Source of the DNA: an uncultured bacterium | Lineage (GTDB): Bacteria > Bdellovibrionota_C > UBA2361 > CALJRW01 | Assembly: GCA_937976335.1 (NCBI GenBank) | Contig: CALJRW010000055.1 | Coordinates: forward strand, 1-58,782 | Length of the DNA: 58,782 nucleotides | Direction: 5' to 3' | Shown here: positions 1 through 8,879 of the stretch, one piece after another | Layout of the letters: every line of letters begins with the position of its first letter | Position numbering within the stretch: position 1 is the first letter of the stretch | The notes under the pieces: generated by a model | The model's input: only the letters and a program-made list of their open reading frames with translations | Told to the model about the DNA's origin: nothing | Databases searched by the model: none | Made by a program: the position numbers and the translations under genes

Positions 1-159
1 ATATAGTTATCCCAAAAAGTAATTTCCGAATAATTCTTTCTTGAAAACCTTCGGTTTCCTTGTAAGTTATTGATTTTGGGATAACTATTTGTTGTCCCTT
101 CGGGGATATAGAAAGTCAAAAAAGCTTTTTTTAGGAAATTACTTTTTGGACTTTCTATA
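1..159. repeat. R1 palindromic repeat, full double copy
   Basis: Two adjacent palindromes. The first has perfect 15-bp arms at 3-17 and 74-88 (atagttatcccaaaa and its complement). The second has 11-bp arms at 107-117 and 149-159 (tatagaaagtc and its complement). Between the arms lie two short hairpins closed by cUUCGg tetraloops (near 47-59 and 95-105). Segments 1-50 and 126-159 recur at 29279-29330 and 54797-54830. It lies 20 bp beyond the stop of the minus-strand gene ending at 179, so it could also shape that mRNA 3' end. Confidence 0.8.
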
Positions 160-178
160 AGTGTGTAGATTTTCAGTG

Positions 179-1318
179 TTAATGAAATTTCGATATCAAA
201 GTTGCGATATAGTTTTTAAAAATAATTTTTTTGTTAACTTTAAAAGAAAAGTTTTTTATTAGAGAGTTTACTAATTTACTTTTACCAAAAAGGATTAAAT
301 TCTTAGTATTGGCATTTTTAAGGTTATAGATATCGAGAGATGTATTGTTAATATGCTCTACTCGATAAAAAAGGTAATTGTAATTAATGTTTTTTGTAAG
401 CCACGCTTCTGCATTTATTTTAGCATCAATATCGTAATTTTTTGTATTTCTTAAAGACATTTTGAGTGATAAAGAATCTCTTGAGCATAGTGTTGTTTTA
501 GATTTTTTAAGATTGTTAGATAGTCCACAAGCTATAGCGCCCTGCATTGGCTGATAAAAGAGAGAGCAGCTAAGATCGAGATTTTTACTTAGTTCAAAGG
601 CGGTTAACGTTCCGTAGGAAATAGTATCGAATTCTCCAAGGCCAATAGAGCTACGCAAAGCAAGGTCTTTTTCTTCAAAAGAAAAAGTTTTGATAGAGTC
701 AAACCATTTTTTAGATTTAATTTTTTTAAGATCTTTTTTTCTAAAATGTAATAAAAAATAGTTTTTACTACTTGATTGAAATGATGGTATGATTTCTATA
801 TTTTTAAGGTAGTTTAACAAAAAACTTTTAAGTGTTTTTACAACTACTATTGCAAGTGTTCCCATCTCTTCTAAGTGAAGAGCGCTTTGAGAAAGTAAAA
901 AAGTAAGCCCCTCTTCATTTAATTTAGCAGGATAATTGCAGCATATCAGTGAAAACTTTTCTTTTATAGATTCAAAAAAAATTGATTCAGTAATTTTTAC
1001 ATCTAGCGAATTGATTGCTGCATTATAGGCGCTAAATCTGCAAGCTAATAAATCTCTATCGCTCAGAGTTATTTTAGCTTGAGGATTATTTGATTTAAGG
1101 AAAAGGCCTATTGAGCCGTAACCACATCCTAAATCTAGGCATTTATCATATGAAATCTCTTTGTTTTTTCTTAAGCTATTTAAAAGTTGTAATGTTCCCG
1201 AATCAATATGAGGCGCACTAAAAAGCGATTTTGATGTTCTCAGTTTTAGGTTTTGCTTGGAATAATTAAAATCAAGCTTGTAATCGCTTAGTTCTTCAAT
1301 GATATTTTTATTTTGCAT
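179..1318 (-). CDS. Class I SAM-dependent methyltransferase with a second, degenerate methyltransferase-like domain
   Basis: A 379-residue protein. Residues about 33-195 form an RsmC/MTS-type methyltransferase domain: motif I LDLGCGYG at 61-68, an acidic strand-2 end (SDRD, 86-89), and a catalytic-loop equivalent CNYPAK at 127-132, where the family usually has NPP(F/Y). Residues about 230-379 appear to repeat the same fold: GTL at 236 mirrors GTL at 41, and ACGLSNNLKK followed by CSRDSLSLKMSLRN aligns with GCGYGSIGLFL followed by SDRDLLACRFSAYN, but the glycine loop and catalytic motif are lost. In RsmC and RlmG the degenerate half is N-terminal; here it is C-terminal. An rRNA guanine N2-methyltransferase role is possible by analogy only; the substrate is unknown. 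The next gene upstream is 148 bp away on the same strand. Confidence 0.7.
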   Translation of the reverse strand: MQNKNIIEELSDYKLDFNYSKQNLKLRTSKSLFSAPHIDSGTLQLLNSLRKNKEISYDKCLDLGCGYGSIGLFLKSNNPQAKITLSDRDLLACRFSAYNAAINSLDVKITESIFFESIKEKFSLICCNYPAKLNEEGLTFLLSQSALHLEEMGTLAIVVVKTLKSFLLNYLKNIEIIPSFQSSSKNYFLLHFRKKDLKKIKSKKWFDSIKTFSFEEKDLALRSSIGLGEFDTISYGTLTAFELSKNLDLSCSLFYQPMQGAIACGLSNNLKKSKTTLCSRDSLSLKMSLRNTKNYDIDAKINAEAWLTKNINYNYLFYRVEHINNTSLDIYNLKNANTKNLILFGKSKLVNSLIKNFSFKVNKKIIFKNYIATLISKFH

Positions 1319-1466
1319 AGTTTATAAATATGTTTAGCATAAAGTTAGCACATATGACTACATTGTTATGATTTAGAAGAACGAGGGTTTAAATTTCTTT
1401 TTCTACGGACTTTGTGCAATAAAGAGGGCGAGCATCCTAGGCAGTAGTTGAGGTCAGTTTTTAATT

Positions 1467-3266
1467 TCAAGCACTCAATAACTTGTCAAGAAGTAGTGCT
1501 CTATCAAGGTTCAGTAATTCACGTGCATGATGAGTTTCTAAAAAATCAATCATTAAAGGCCATAAAGCAACTTCAAGTTTTGTTCTACTTTTTCCTTCCG
1601 GAATAGCAAGTAAAGTTATAAAGTGAGTAATTTCGCCATCTGCGGCAGGGAGCTTCAATCCTTGTTTACTCCTAGCAAGAATTAACTTTGGTGCATCAGT
1701 TTTAGGTGTGCGTAGGTGTATAGCTAAAAATCCATGTTCAGCATTGTCACTACAAAGATAATTATGATCTTTATAAATACTTTCAAGCATTTCCTCTGGG
1801 GTCATTGAGAGTATTTCAGCCTTTTTAACAGCTATTTCTTTAAAAAGAATTTTAAGTTTAGGTTGATAATCTGCCGATTCGGTATGAATATCAGACAACT
1901 CAATAATATCTCTATCGAGCAATTCTAATAATGGAATCTTGTTTTCTTTTCCTACAAAGAATTTAAAAAATATTCCAGCTAGAACAGTAGTTACAACAAC
2001 TGCTCCATAGAAGGCTGTGTACATTTCTTCTGTTATAAGATTAATTCTTTCAAACTCTGGCATAAGAGCAATTCCAGCAACAGCAATTGGGATAAATGAA
2101 ACGGCAGTTAGCCTAGCGTCAAATTTTGTTAGTCCAGCTCTTAAACTAACTAAGTATGTGATAATGCCTTTAGAGAAGATTGCGACGCTAGTGTATAAAA
2201 ATAGCAACATCCAATTCATATTGCTTAAAAAGTCAACCTCAAAAACGCTTGCCGCGAAGAAAAAAGGAACCCAAATTTGATGGGAAACTTGAGTAAAAAG
2301 TTTTCTAACTTCTGGATTAACTAGGGTTGTTCTATTCACAAGTACGCCAGCGATAAAAAACCCAAAAATAACTGGTAGTTTAAAAAATGCAAAAAAAGCC
2401 CCATACAAAATTAGAAGCATTGCTATGGATCTTATAGAGATTGTATTTTGCTCGTCTTGTGAACTTAAGGATCTAACTATTTTTTCAAACCAAGGAGCGA
2501 CAAATATAGCTCCTATAGCTAAGGCAAGTGCAGGGAACATGAGTATAACAGAAGAAGAATTTGATTTTGAGTATAGGCCAACAAAGATGCTTATAAATAA
2601 TAAAGCTAATATTTCTCCAAGTGCTGAACCTCCAAGTTTAATAGCTGCCGTTTCTGAACCAAGCAGACGACATTCATCAAGAAGTTTAAAAATAATTACA
2701 AGTGGGCAAATTGCAAATAAAGATGCAATTGCTAGAGGCGCCAGAATACTTTGGCTAGGCATAATGTTTAAAGTTTGATGAATAAAAAACAATAATAGAA
2801 AACCAGAAATTGTAGTGATAGCAAGTCCTAAAACGCCAATCATGGTGCATTCTTTTGCAGATTTTTTTACTGAATCAAGGTTAACTGCAAGTCCTGCATC
2901 AAACATTAATGTTGAAGCGCCAAGAAAGCTAACTAATTTAATAAGTGAATCGAAGCCAGTATCATTAGGAAAGAGATATTGGTGCAAGTTAGGTGCAAAA
3001 TTTCCAAGTCCTGTTTCCCCTAAGAAAAGTCCAATTAAAATAGCACCTAAATATTCAGGTAATTTTACTTTGCCACAAAGCCAAGAGAGGACGTAGCTAG
3101 GGAAAAGAACTAAGCTTGTAATTAAACAAAATGAACCTATGTCTCCCGTATCAGTAATATGAGTTGGTTCGGTTTGTGCAAGTACTAGAGAGGGAGCCAT
3201 ACATACTAAAACAAGCAAGAATAAGTTGACTTTGTATGTAGACTTTGCGTCTTTCAATTGATGCAT
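1467..3266 (-). CDS. CPA2-family Na+(K+)/H+ antiporter with C-terminal PTS EIIA-like domain
   Basis: A 599-residue inner-membrane protein. It opens with a hydrophobic leader (residues 13-30, ending VLAQ). About a dozen hydrophobic segments follow up to residue about 440, with the monovalent cation:proton antiporter pattern (KLPEYLGAILIGLFLGETGLG, then GASTLMFDAGL). The soluble tail from about 455 resembles a PTS EIIA type-2 domain: EEMLESIYKDHNYL, then GFLAIH with His517 where the phosphohistidine of iPH is expected, then a GLKLP and LLAIPEG segment. Canonical EIIA has Pro before the His and here it is Ile. No other PTS gene is visible in the window. It probably exchanges Na+ or K+ for protons under control of its cytosolic tail; the ion cannot be read from sequence. 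Confidence 0.75.
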   Translation of the reverse strand: MHQLKDAKSTYKVNLFLLVLVCMAPSLVLAQTEPTHITDTGDIGSFCLITSLVLFPSYVLSWLCGKVKLPEYLGAILIGLFLGETGLGNFAPNLHQYLFPNDTGFDSLIKLVSFLGASTLMFDAGLAVNLDSVKKSAKECTMIGVLGLAITTISGFLLLFFIHQTLNIMPSQSILAPLAIASLFAICPLVIIFKLLDECRLLGSETAAIKLGGSALGEILALLFISIFVGLYSKSNSSSVILMFPALALAIGAIFVAPWFEKIVRSLSSQDEQNTISIRSIAMLLILYGAFFAFFKLPVIFGFFIAGVLVNRTTLVNPEVRKLFTQVSHQIWVPFFFAASVFEVDFLSNMNWMLLFLYTSVAIFSKGIITYLVSLRAGLTKFDARLTAVSFIPIAVAGIALMPEFERINLITEEMYTAFYGAVVVTTVLAGIFFKFFVGKENKIPLLELLDRDIIELSDIHTESADYQPKLKILFKEIAVKKAEILSMTPEEMLESIYKDHNYLCSDNAEHGFLAIHLRTPKTDAPKLILARSKQGLKLPAADGEITHFITLLAIPEGKSRTKLEVALWPLMIDFLETHHARELLNLDRALLLDKLLSA

Positions 3267-3375
3267 TGTATGGTTCGATTATTACTTATGTTTGATAAAA
3301 GATAAAGTATGGATTCTGCTGGTATTTTCTTCTAATAACCTCAACTTTGCAAGTCTAGGCTCTTTAAAAATCTTT

Positions 3376-3415
3376 ATAGTTATTCCAAAAAAGAATTTCT
3401 CTATAATTTTGGATA
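3376..3415. repeat. R1-like degenerate palindrome downstream of asd
   Basis: Positions 3376-3399 match 21 of 24 bases of the left end of the R1 copy at 3-26. Tattccaaaa at 3381-3390 pairs with ttttggata at 3407-3415, giving a hairpin 5 bp beyond the asd stop on the minus strand. It may act as a weak terminator or 3'-end stabiliser. The identity to R1 is partial. Confidence 0.5.
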
Positions 3416-3419
3416 TTCT

Positions 3420-4442
3420 TTACTTAATGGAGAGTTCTGCAATTTGCACGGCATTTAACGCAGCTCCTTTTCTTAAATTGTCAGCAACTATCCAAAGATT
3501 AATACCATTTTTGATAGATTCGTCTCTTCTTATCCTTCCAACGTAAACATCATCTTTATTAGCGGTGTGAATAGCCATTGGGTAAATATTACTTTTTGGA
3601 TCGTCTTGTACTTGAAGACCTTCAAAGTTTTGTAAGATATTTTTAAGTTCTGAAATGTTGATTGCTTTCTCTGTTTCAATATTTACAGATTCCGAGTGAG
3701 AATTAAAAACAGGAACTCTTATTGCGGTTGCGGTGATTTTTAACTCAGGAAAGTTTAAAATTTTTCTACTTTCATTAACTAATTTCATTTCTTCTTTTGT
3801 ATAATCATTTTCTAAAAAAGTATCGCAATGAGGAATGCAGTTAAATGCTATTTGATGTGTAAACTTTTTAGGGGTGATGGCTTCTTTGTCTATAGTTTTT
3901 TGTGTCTGAGTTTGAAGTTCATCAAGTCCTTCTTTGCCAGCTCCAGAAACTGCTTGATAGGTCGAAATTACTACGCGTTTAATTCCGTAATTTTCTAGAA
4001 TTGGTTTTAGCACTACAACTAACTGAATAGTTGAACAATTTGGGTTTGCAATTATGCATCCTTTACCAGTTTTGATTGCTCTATGTATTAAATCAGGATT
4101 GACTTCTGGCACTACTAGAGGAACATTATTATCCATTCTAAATGCGCTTGAGTTATCTATTACAATCACACCTTTATTGGCGGCAATTGGTCCGTATTCA
4201 CTACTAACTGATGCTCCAGCTGAAAATAATGCTATATCCACATTATCAAAAGAGTTTGCTGTCAGTTCTTCTATTGTTAGTTCTTCGTTTTTAAACGTAG
4301 CTTTTTTCCCAGCGGAAGATTTGCTTGCTAACAATTTAAGACTATTAACAGGGAAGTTTCGCTCTTCAAGAATTTTAGCCATTTCTTGACCAACAACTCC
4401 AGTGGCTCCAACAATTGCAACATTTATTTTATTTTTTGACAT
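3420..4442 (-). CDS. asd: Aspartate-semialdehyde dehydrogenase
   Basis: Reduces aspartyl-4-phosphate to aspartate-4-semialdehyde with NADPH, the second step of the aspartate pathway; cytosolic. Its 340 residues have the full family pattern: nucleotide-binding GATGVVG at 12-18, active-site Cys136 in NPNCSTIQ, the QAVSGAGK segment at 163-170, and Arg242 and His249 in IRVPVFNSHS. Length is typical for the bacterial enzyme. It is the last gene of the lysA-lysC-dapB-dapA-asd operon, 17 bp after dapA, and an R1-like hairpin follows its stop. The product feeds DapA, encoded just upstream. Confidence 0.97.
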   Translation of the reverse strand: MSKNKINVAIVGATGVVGQEMAKILEERNFPVNSLKLLASKSSAGKKATFKNEELTIEELTANSFDNVDIALFSAGASVSSEYGPIAANKGVIVIDNSSAFRMDNNVPLVVPEVNPDLIHRAIKTGKGCIIANPNCSTIQLVVVLKPILENYGIKRVVISTYQAVSGAGKEGLDELQTQTQKTIDKEAITPKKFTHQIAFNCIPHCDTFLENDYTKEEMKLVNESRKILNFPELKITATAIRVPVFNSHSESVNIETEKAINISELKNILQNFEGLQVQDDPKSNIYPMAIHTANKDDVYVGRIRRDESIKNGINLWIVADNLRKGAALNAVQIAELSIK

Positions 4443-4459
4443 AGTTATTTCCGATTTAT

Positions 4460-5350
4460 TTATAAATCTAATTTTTTTAATTCTTGAAAAAGTATTTCTT
4501 TATTATGAGGTTCCATTTGAACTAAAGGGGGTCTAAGCGTTTCCTTAATTTTCCCCATTTTTGCTAAAGCAGCCTTTACAGGTGCAGGATTTGATTCTAT
4601 AAAATTTAATCCCATTAGATTAAGCATTTTGTAGTGTAAATTTTTTGCTTCTTTTACTTCTCCATTAAGAGCAAGCTTTAGCATTTCTGAAAACTCTTTA
4701 GGCATTTCGTTAGCTATTACAGAGATGCAACCTGCGCCCCCTAAGAGCGTAATTGCTAGTGCTAAACTATCATCTCCGCTATAGATTTTAAAAGAGTTAG
4801 GTTTTCGATCAATCAAATCCATAATTTGTTCTAGATCTCCCGAAGCTTCTTTTGTTGCAACTATATTTTGGAAATTGTTTGCCAGTTTTATTGTAGTTTC
4901 GTTATCAATATTTTTTGCAGTTCTTCCAGGGACGTTGTACAAAATGATTGGTAAAGAAGTATTCTCAGCAACTGCCTTAAAGTGAGAATAGAATCCTGCT
5001 TGTGTAGGTTTGTTGTAGTAAGGGCCAACGACTAACAAGCCATCCACTCCCATCTCTTCACAAAGCTTGCAATTGCTAATAGTGCTATTTGTTGAATTTG
5101 TGCCAGCTCCTGCTATAACTGGGATTTTGCCTGCAATATGTTTAACTGTGTAGCTTATTATTTCTTTGTATTCTGCTTGAGTTAATGTAGGGGTTTCTCC
5201 AGTAGTTCCACAAACAACAATTCCTTGAGTTCCGCTAGCTAGATGGAAATCAAGTAAGTTTCTATATGCATCGTAGTCTATGCTTGAGTCTTCATTAAAA
5301 GGCGTGACTATCGCAACTATTGAGCCAGTTAGGTTTAAAATTTTTTCCAT
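4460..5350 (-). CDS. dapA: 4-hydroxy-tetrahydrodipicolinate synthase
   Basis: Condenses pyruvate with aspartate semialdehyde, the committed step to diaminopimelate and lysine. The 296-residue TIM barrel shows the signatures: GTTGETPTL at 48-56, Tyr138 in YNVPGRT, and Schiff-base Lys167 in ATKEASGD. The pyruvate-recognition loop YYNKPTQ is at 111-117. It lies between dapB (21 bp) and asd (17 bp) on the same strand and is certainly cotranscribed. All expected catalytic residues are present. Confidence 0.97.
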   Translation of the reverse strand: MEKILNLTGSIVAIVTPFNEDSSIDYDAYRNLLDFHLASGTQGIVVCGTTGETPTLTQAEYKEIISYTVKHIAGKIPVIAGAGTNSTNSTISNCKLCEEMGVDGLLVVGPYYNKPTQAGFYSHFKAVAENTSLPIILYNVPGRTAKNIDNETTIKLANNFQNIVATKEASGDLEQIMDLIDRKPNSFKIYSGDDSLALAITLLGGAGCISVIANEMPKEFSEMLKLALNGEVKEAKNLHYKMLNLMGLNFIESNPAPVKAALAKMGKIKETLRPPLVQMEPHNKEILFQELKKLDL

Positions 5351-5371
5351 ATTATTCTCAGTAAAAATCCT

Positions 5372-6151
5372 TTAATTAGATTTTGTTTTATAAACTTCAC
5401 TTTTTAAATAATCCTGAAATATATAATAGCCAGGTTTTTCAACCTTTAACATCCATCTTGTTGCCATAAAAGCGCCGTTAGCATATTCGCCTCTATCTCT
5501 AGTCCTTTGTATTAGTGTAATTTCTTCAAATTCATTGTCAAATATAATTTCATGTGAGCCTTTATTCTTGCCAATTCTTAAGCCTTGCACATGTACTTGT
5601 TCAGGTTTAAGCCCACCTTCAACTTCTCCTGTTACAATTTCTTTATAGTCTTTGCTAGATCGAACTATGCCTTCTCCTATGGTAATAGCAGTGCCACTGT
5701 TAGAATCAATTTTTTGATTATGGTGTAAATCGATTACTCCGGCAGAATATCCTTGTCCTTGAAGCATTTCGGAAACTAATTCTGCTGCACGCATTACCAC
5801 AGCCGTTCCAATAGAAAAATTAGCCCCGTACATGAAGAAAAGAGAATTTTCTTTTACAATAGTTTTAATTTTTTTTTGTTGTTCATGCCACCCACTTGAA
5901 GCAATAATCATTTTTAGTGTTTTGTTTTTTTCTACAACGCAATTTACTATTTCTGGTACTGCTTCTCCAGATGAGAAATCTATCAAAGCATCTACTTTCT
6001 CTAGGTCTACATCCTTAATTGAAGAATATTCAGCTGTTTTTTCGTGCTTATCAACAGCTCCGAAAAAGGTAAAATCTGAGGAGTTTGAGATTATCTCCTT
6101 TAGGATCATTCCAACTTTGCCTAGGCCAACAATGAGTATTTTTGGTTTCAT
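5372..6151 (-). CDS. dapB: 4-hydroxy-tetrahydrodipicolinate reductase
   Basis: Reduces the DapA product to tetrahydrodipicolinate with NAD(P)H. Recognised by the Rossmann loop GLGKVG at 9-14 and the active-site segment HHNQKID followed by SGTA at 143-155, including the paired His143/His144 and Lys147. At 259 residues it is slightly shorter than the roughly 270 typical. The region after the first strand and the segment replacing GTTG (ASSGWH) are divergent, so it is an outlying family member, but the active site and operon context make the call firm. It starts 2 bp after the lysC stop, suggesting translational coupling. Its product is the direct substrate of DapL, encoded divergently nearby. 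Confidence 0.93.
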   Translation of the reverse strand: MKPKILIVGLGKVGMILKEIISNSSDFTFFGAVDKHEKTAEYSSIKDVDLEKVDALIDFSSGEAVPEIVNCVVEKNKTLKMIIASSGWHEQQKKIKTIVKENSLFFMYGANFSIGTAVVMRAAELVSEMLQGQGYSAGVIDLHHNQKIDSNSGTAITIGEGIVRSSKDYKEIVTGEVEGGLKPEQVHVQGLRIGKNKGSHEIIFDNEFEEITLIQRTRDRGEYANGAFMATRWMLKVEKPGYYIFQDYLKSEVYKTKSN

Positions 6152-6153
6152 GG

Positions 6154-7458
6154 TTACCTAGTATAGCTTAAAAACTCTTTATGAATCAAAGTTGTAGCTT
6201 TTTCTAGCTCTTTTTCTTTGAATACAATTGTAAGGTTTATTTCAGAATTACCATAGGAAATCATATCAATATCGATGTTGTTCTTAGAAAGGATGTCAAT
6301 TGAGTGCGATAGGGTGTTTTGTTTATGGTTTAAATGTTTTGATATAACTGCCAAAGTTGCTCGGTCATCTTCAATTGTAACTCTTCCTAAATTGCTTAAA
6401 TTTTCTAAAATATTGGGTATTAATTCTTTTGAAAGTTTAGAAATTGTAAAAGATACAGTTGCTTCAGAAACTGATACAACATCAACACTCAGAGCTAGAT
6501 CTTCAATTCTTTTAAAGAGAGCGGATAAGTAACCTACAGCTCCAATCATTTTAGGATTGTAAATGGTGATAATGGAAGTTTCCTTTTTTGTAGCTATGCT
6601 AAAAGTGTTTTCTTCAGTGCTAGACGAGATTAAAGTTCCTGGGCTTTTAGGATTAAATGTATTTTTTATTAAAACTGGCGTATCTGTTTCAATTGAAGGA
6701 ATTAGAGATCTGGCATATATAATTTTAGCTCCAAAACTCGAAAGTTCAATTGCCTCATCATATGAAACTTTTTTTAAGCTTATTGTGTCGCTAATTATCC
6801 TAGGGTCTGCACTTGCAATTCCATTAGTGTCTGACCAGATTTCAACTTCTTCAGCATTTACAATTTGTCCAAGTAGGGTAGCGGTTAGATCGGATCCGCC
6901 TCTACCAAGTGTGGTGACATTTCCCTTAGAATCAGAAGCTATGAAGCCCGTAACAATAAAATTTTTATGCGATGAAGCATTTAGAAAGTTATTTATGTGC
7001 TTTTTGGATTCGCTAACGTCATATTGAGCATTTAAGAAATTGCTATCAGTTATAAAAAAATTAGAAGTGTCGATAACTTCGTTAGAAAAGCCTTGTGAGT
7101 TAAAAAACGCTGATATAATAGTTGCCGAAATTCTTTCTCCATAGCTTATAACGAGCGCTTGTTTTTCTTGGCTAGGTAAGTTTTTGTTAAGATCTATTGA
7201 TAAAGACTTTAGCAGATCTTGAATTAAATTAGGATCTAGTTTGAGATCGGAAATTAAGTTTGTTAAACGCCCTTTGATTTTATTAAGCATTTCCGGATCA
7301 GAAATAGTTTGAGTTAAGTTGTCTGTAATTCCAGATTGTGCTGATACAACGATAAAAATACTTTCGCTATTTTCATGACTAACAATATCAAAAACTGCTT
7401 TTATCGTTTCCGCATTGGCAACAGAGCTGCCTCCAAATTTCATTACTTTAGTTCTCAT
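6154..7458 (-). CDS. lysC: Aspartate kinase (monofunctional)
   Basis: Phosphorylates aspartate to aspartyl phosphate, opening the aspartate family pathway. The 434-residue protein begins with the kinase signature KFGGSSVA at 7-14 and contains TLGRGGSDLTA and the EIWSDTNG segment of the catalytic domain. The last 130 or so residues form two ACT domains (SVDVVSVSEATVSFTI near the first), the usual seat of feedback inhibition by lysine or threonine. There is no homoserine dehydrogenase fusion. Its first base overlaps the last base of lysA, so translation of the two is likely coupled. Confidence 0.96.
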   Translation of the reverse strand: MRTKVMKFGGSSVANAETIKAVFDIVSHENSESIFIVVSAQSGITDNLTQTISDPEMLNKIKGRLTNLISDLKLDPNLIQDLLKSLSIDLNKNLPSQEKQALVISYGERISATIISAFFNSQGFSNEVIDTSNFFITDSNFLNAQYDVSESKKHINNFLNASSHKNFIVTGFIASDSKGNVTTLGRGGSDLTATLLGQIVNAEEVEIWSDTNGIASADPRIISDTISLKKVSYDEAIELSSFGAKIIYARSLIPSIETDTPVLIKNTFNPKSPGTLISSSTEENTFSIATKKETSIITIYNPKMIGAVGYLSALFKRIEDLALSVDVVSVSEATVSFTISKLSKELIPNILENLSNLGRVTIEDDRATLAVISKHLNHKQNTLSHSIDILSKNNIDIDMISYGNSEINLTIVFKEKELEKATTLIHKEFLSYTR

Positions 7459-8708
7459 TACAGTCCTGGGTAGCTTAGTGTTGAAAAATAATCTTCTAAA
7501 GTTTCTGCTCTTCTGATTTGTTTTATTTCTCTATTCTCAGTTAATAGATATTCCGCGGAGCGCACTTTACCGTTATATTGAAAACCCATTGCATGGCCGT
7601 GGGCTCCTGCGTCATGTATAACTAAAAAGTCATTGTTTGTAATTTCAGGTAGCTTTCTGTCAATTGCAAATTTATCATTGTTTTCACAAAGGGAGCCTAC
7701 GACATCATAAGTTTTATCGTGAATTGCATCTTCTTTTCCGATTACTGAAATATGATGATATGCACCGTACATCCCAGGTCTCATAAGATTTGACATGCAG
7801 GCATCAACACCGATGTAATTTTTATATATCTCCTTTTTATGAATAGCTTTTGTAAAAAGATAGCCGTGAGGTCCAGTTATCATTCTGCCGTTTTCCATAA
7901 AAATTTTAACAGGATTTAGATTGTTTTTAACGATTAGTTTTTCGTATTCATTTTGAACTCCCTTAGAGATTGTCAAAAGATCGACTTTCTCTTCTTCAGG
8001 TAAGTACGGAATCCCAATCCCGCCACCAAGATTACAAAACTCAATACTAACTCCAGATTTATCTTTAATTTGGATGATTAGTTCAAAGAGCATTTTTGCA
8101 GTTTCAATAAAAAAATAAGGGTCTCTTTCATTTGAAGCAACCATTGTGTGTATACCAAAGTGCTTAACTCCCTTGTCGTTTAAGTACTTGTAGCCTTCAA
8201 AAAGTTGTTCTTTAGTAAAGCCGTATTTAGCTTCTTCAGGGGTACCTATAATTACATTACCGGAACGTTCAGGGCCTGGGTTGTAACGGAAAGAAATTGT
8301 TTCTGGCAGTTCTAAGTTTTCTTCAAGAAATTTGATATGAGTAAAGTCATCAAGGTTTAAATATGCTCCAAGTTTAAGTGCTTCTTCGTATTCCTTTAAA
8401 GTGGTATTGTTAGATGTGAACATTATGGATGTATCTTTAAGGCCTATAGCTTTAGCTAAAGTGAGTTCAGCTAAACTTGAGCAATCTGCGCCAAGTCCTT
8501 CATCTTTGAGGATTTCGAGTATATAAGGATTTGGCAGCGCTTTTACTGCATAAAACTCTTTAAAATCTGCACTCCAAGAGAAAGATTTTATTAATTCTCT
8601 ACAAGTTTCTCTGATACCTTTTTCGTCATATAGATAAAACGGAGTAGGTAAATCGGAGCATAGTTTTTTTAGTTCTTCTGCTGAGAATGGTAGTTTTTTC
8701 GAATTCAT
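7458..8708 (-). CDS. lysA: Diaminopimelate decarboxylase
   Basis: PLP enzyme converting meso-diaminopimelate to L-lysine. In 416 residues it shows the fold-III signatures: PLP lysine Lys56 in EFYAVKA, the phosphate-binding loop GGGIGIP, a MENGRMITG segment matching EPGR in the family, and the partner-subunit cysteine motif as SLCENNDKF, close to the CESGD form of canonical LysA. The GR and CEN variants and extra length suggest an atypical LysA subfamily; a related decarboxylase is less likely given its place at the head of the lysine operon. It is first in the operon, divergent from dapL across 171 bp. Confidence 0.9.
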   Translation of the reverse strand: MNSKKLPFSAEELKKLCSDLPTPFYLYDEKGIRETCRELIKSFSWSADFKEFYAVKALPNPYILEILKDEGLGADCSSLAELTLAKAIGLKDTSIMFTSNNTTLKEYEEALKLGAYLNLDDFTHIKFLEENLELPETISFRYNPGPERSGNVIIGTPEEAKYGFTKEQLFEGYKYLNDKGVKHFGIHTMVASNERDPYFFIETAKMLFELIIQIKDKSGVSIEFCNLGGGIGIPYLPEEEKVDLLTISKGVQNEYEKLIVKNNLNPVKIFMENGRMITGPHGYLFTKAIHKKEIYKNYIGVDACMSNLMRPGMYGAYHHISVIGKEDAIHDKTYDVVGSLCENNDKFAIDRKLPEITNNDFLVIHDAGAHGHAMGFQYNGKVRSAEYLLTENREIKQIRRAETLEDYFSTLSYPGL

Positions 8709-8879
8709 ACTTAATTTCTAGAACAAACTGAGAAAATTATCCATACTTCCTTGAAATTACCTTGCAGTATTTTGCCTTTAGCAAGCACTTGAAAGAATAC
8801 AGTGACTGAGATACTCTTCTATATTGATATTTCCCATTTTATGTATGGAAATGTAGAATTGTCTATCTTGGAGAGAAAA
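8709..8879. promoter_or_regulatory. Divergent lysA-operon / dapL intergenic region
   Basis: This 171-bp gap must hold the promoters of the lysA-lysC-dapB-dapA-asd operon (leftward) and dapL (rightward). On the minus strand a GATAAT -10-like hexamer sits about 25-30 bp before the lysA start, without a clear -35 box. Near dapL a TATATT hexamer lies at about 8820 and an atttcc/ggaaat inverted repeat spans 8828-8851. A GGAG ribosome-binding site stands about 6 nt before the chosen dapL start. I see no lysine-riboswitch architecture. Confidence 0.4.

Noticed and set aside
2017..3096. Plus-strand open frames opposite the antiporter gene
   Set aside because: They are antisense shadows of a clear membrane-protein frame; no motif or ribosome-binding site supports them.
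8802..8879. Earlier in-frame ATG for dapL
   Set aside because: The 26 extra residues are not DapL-like, and a GGAG ribosome-binding site points to 8880.
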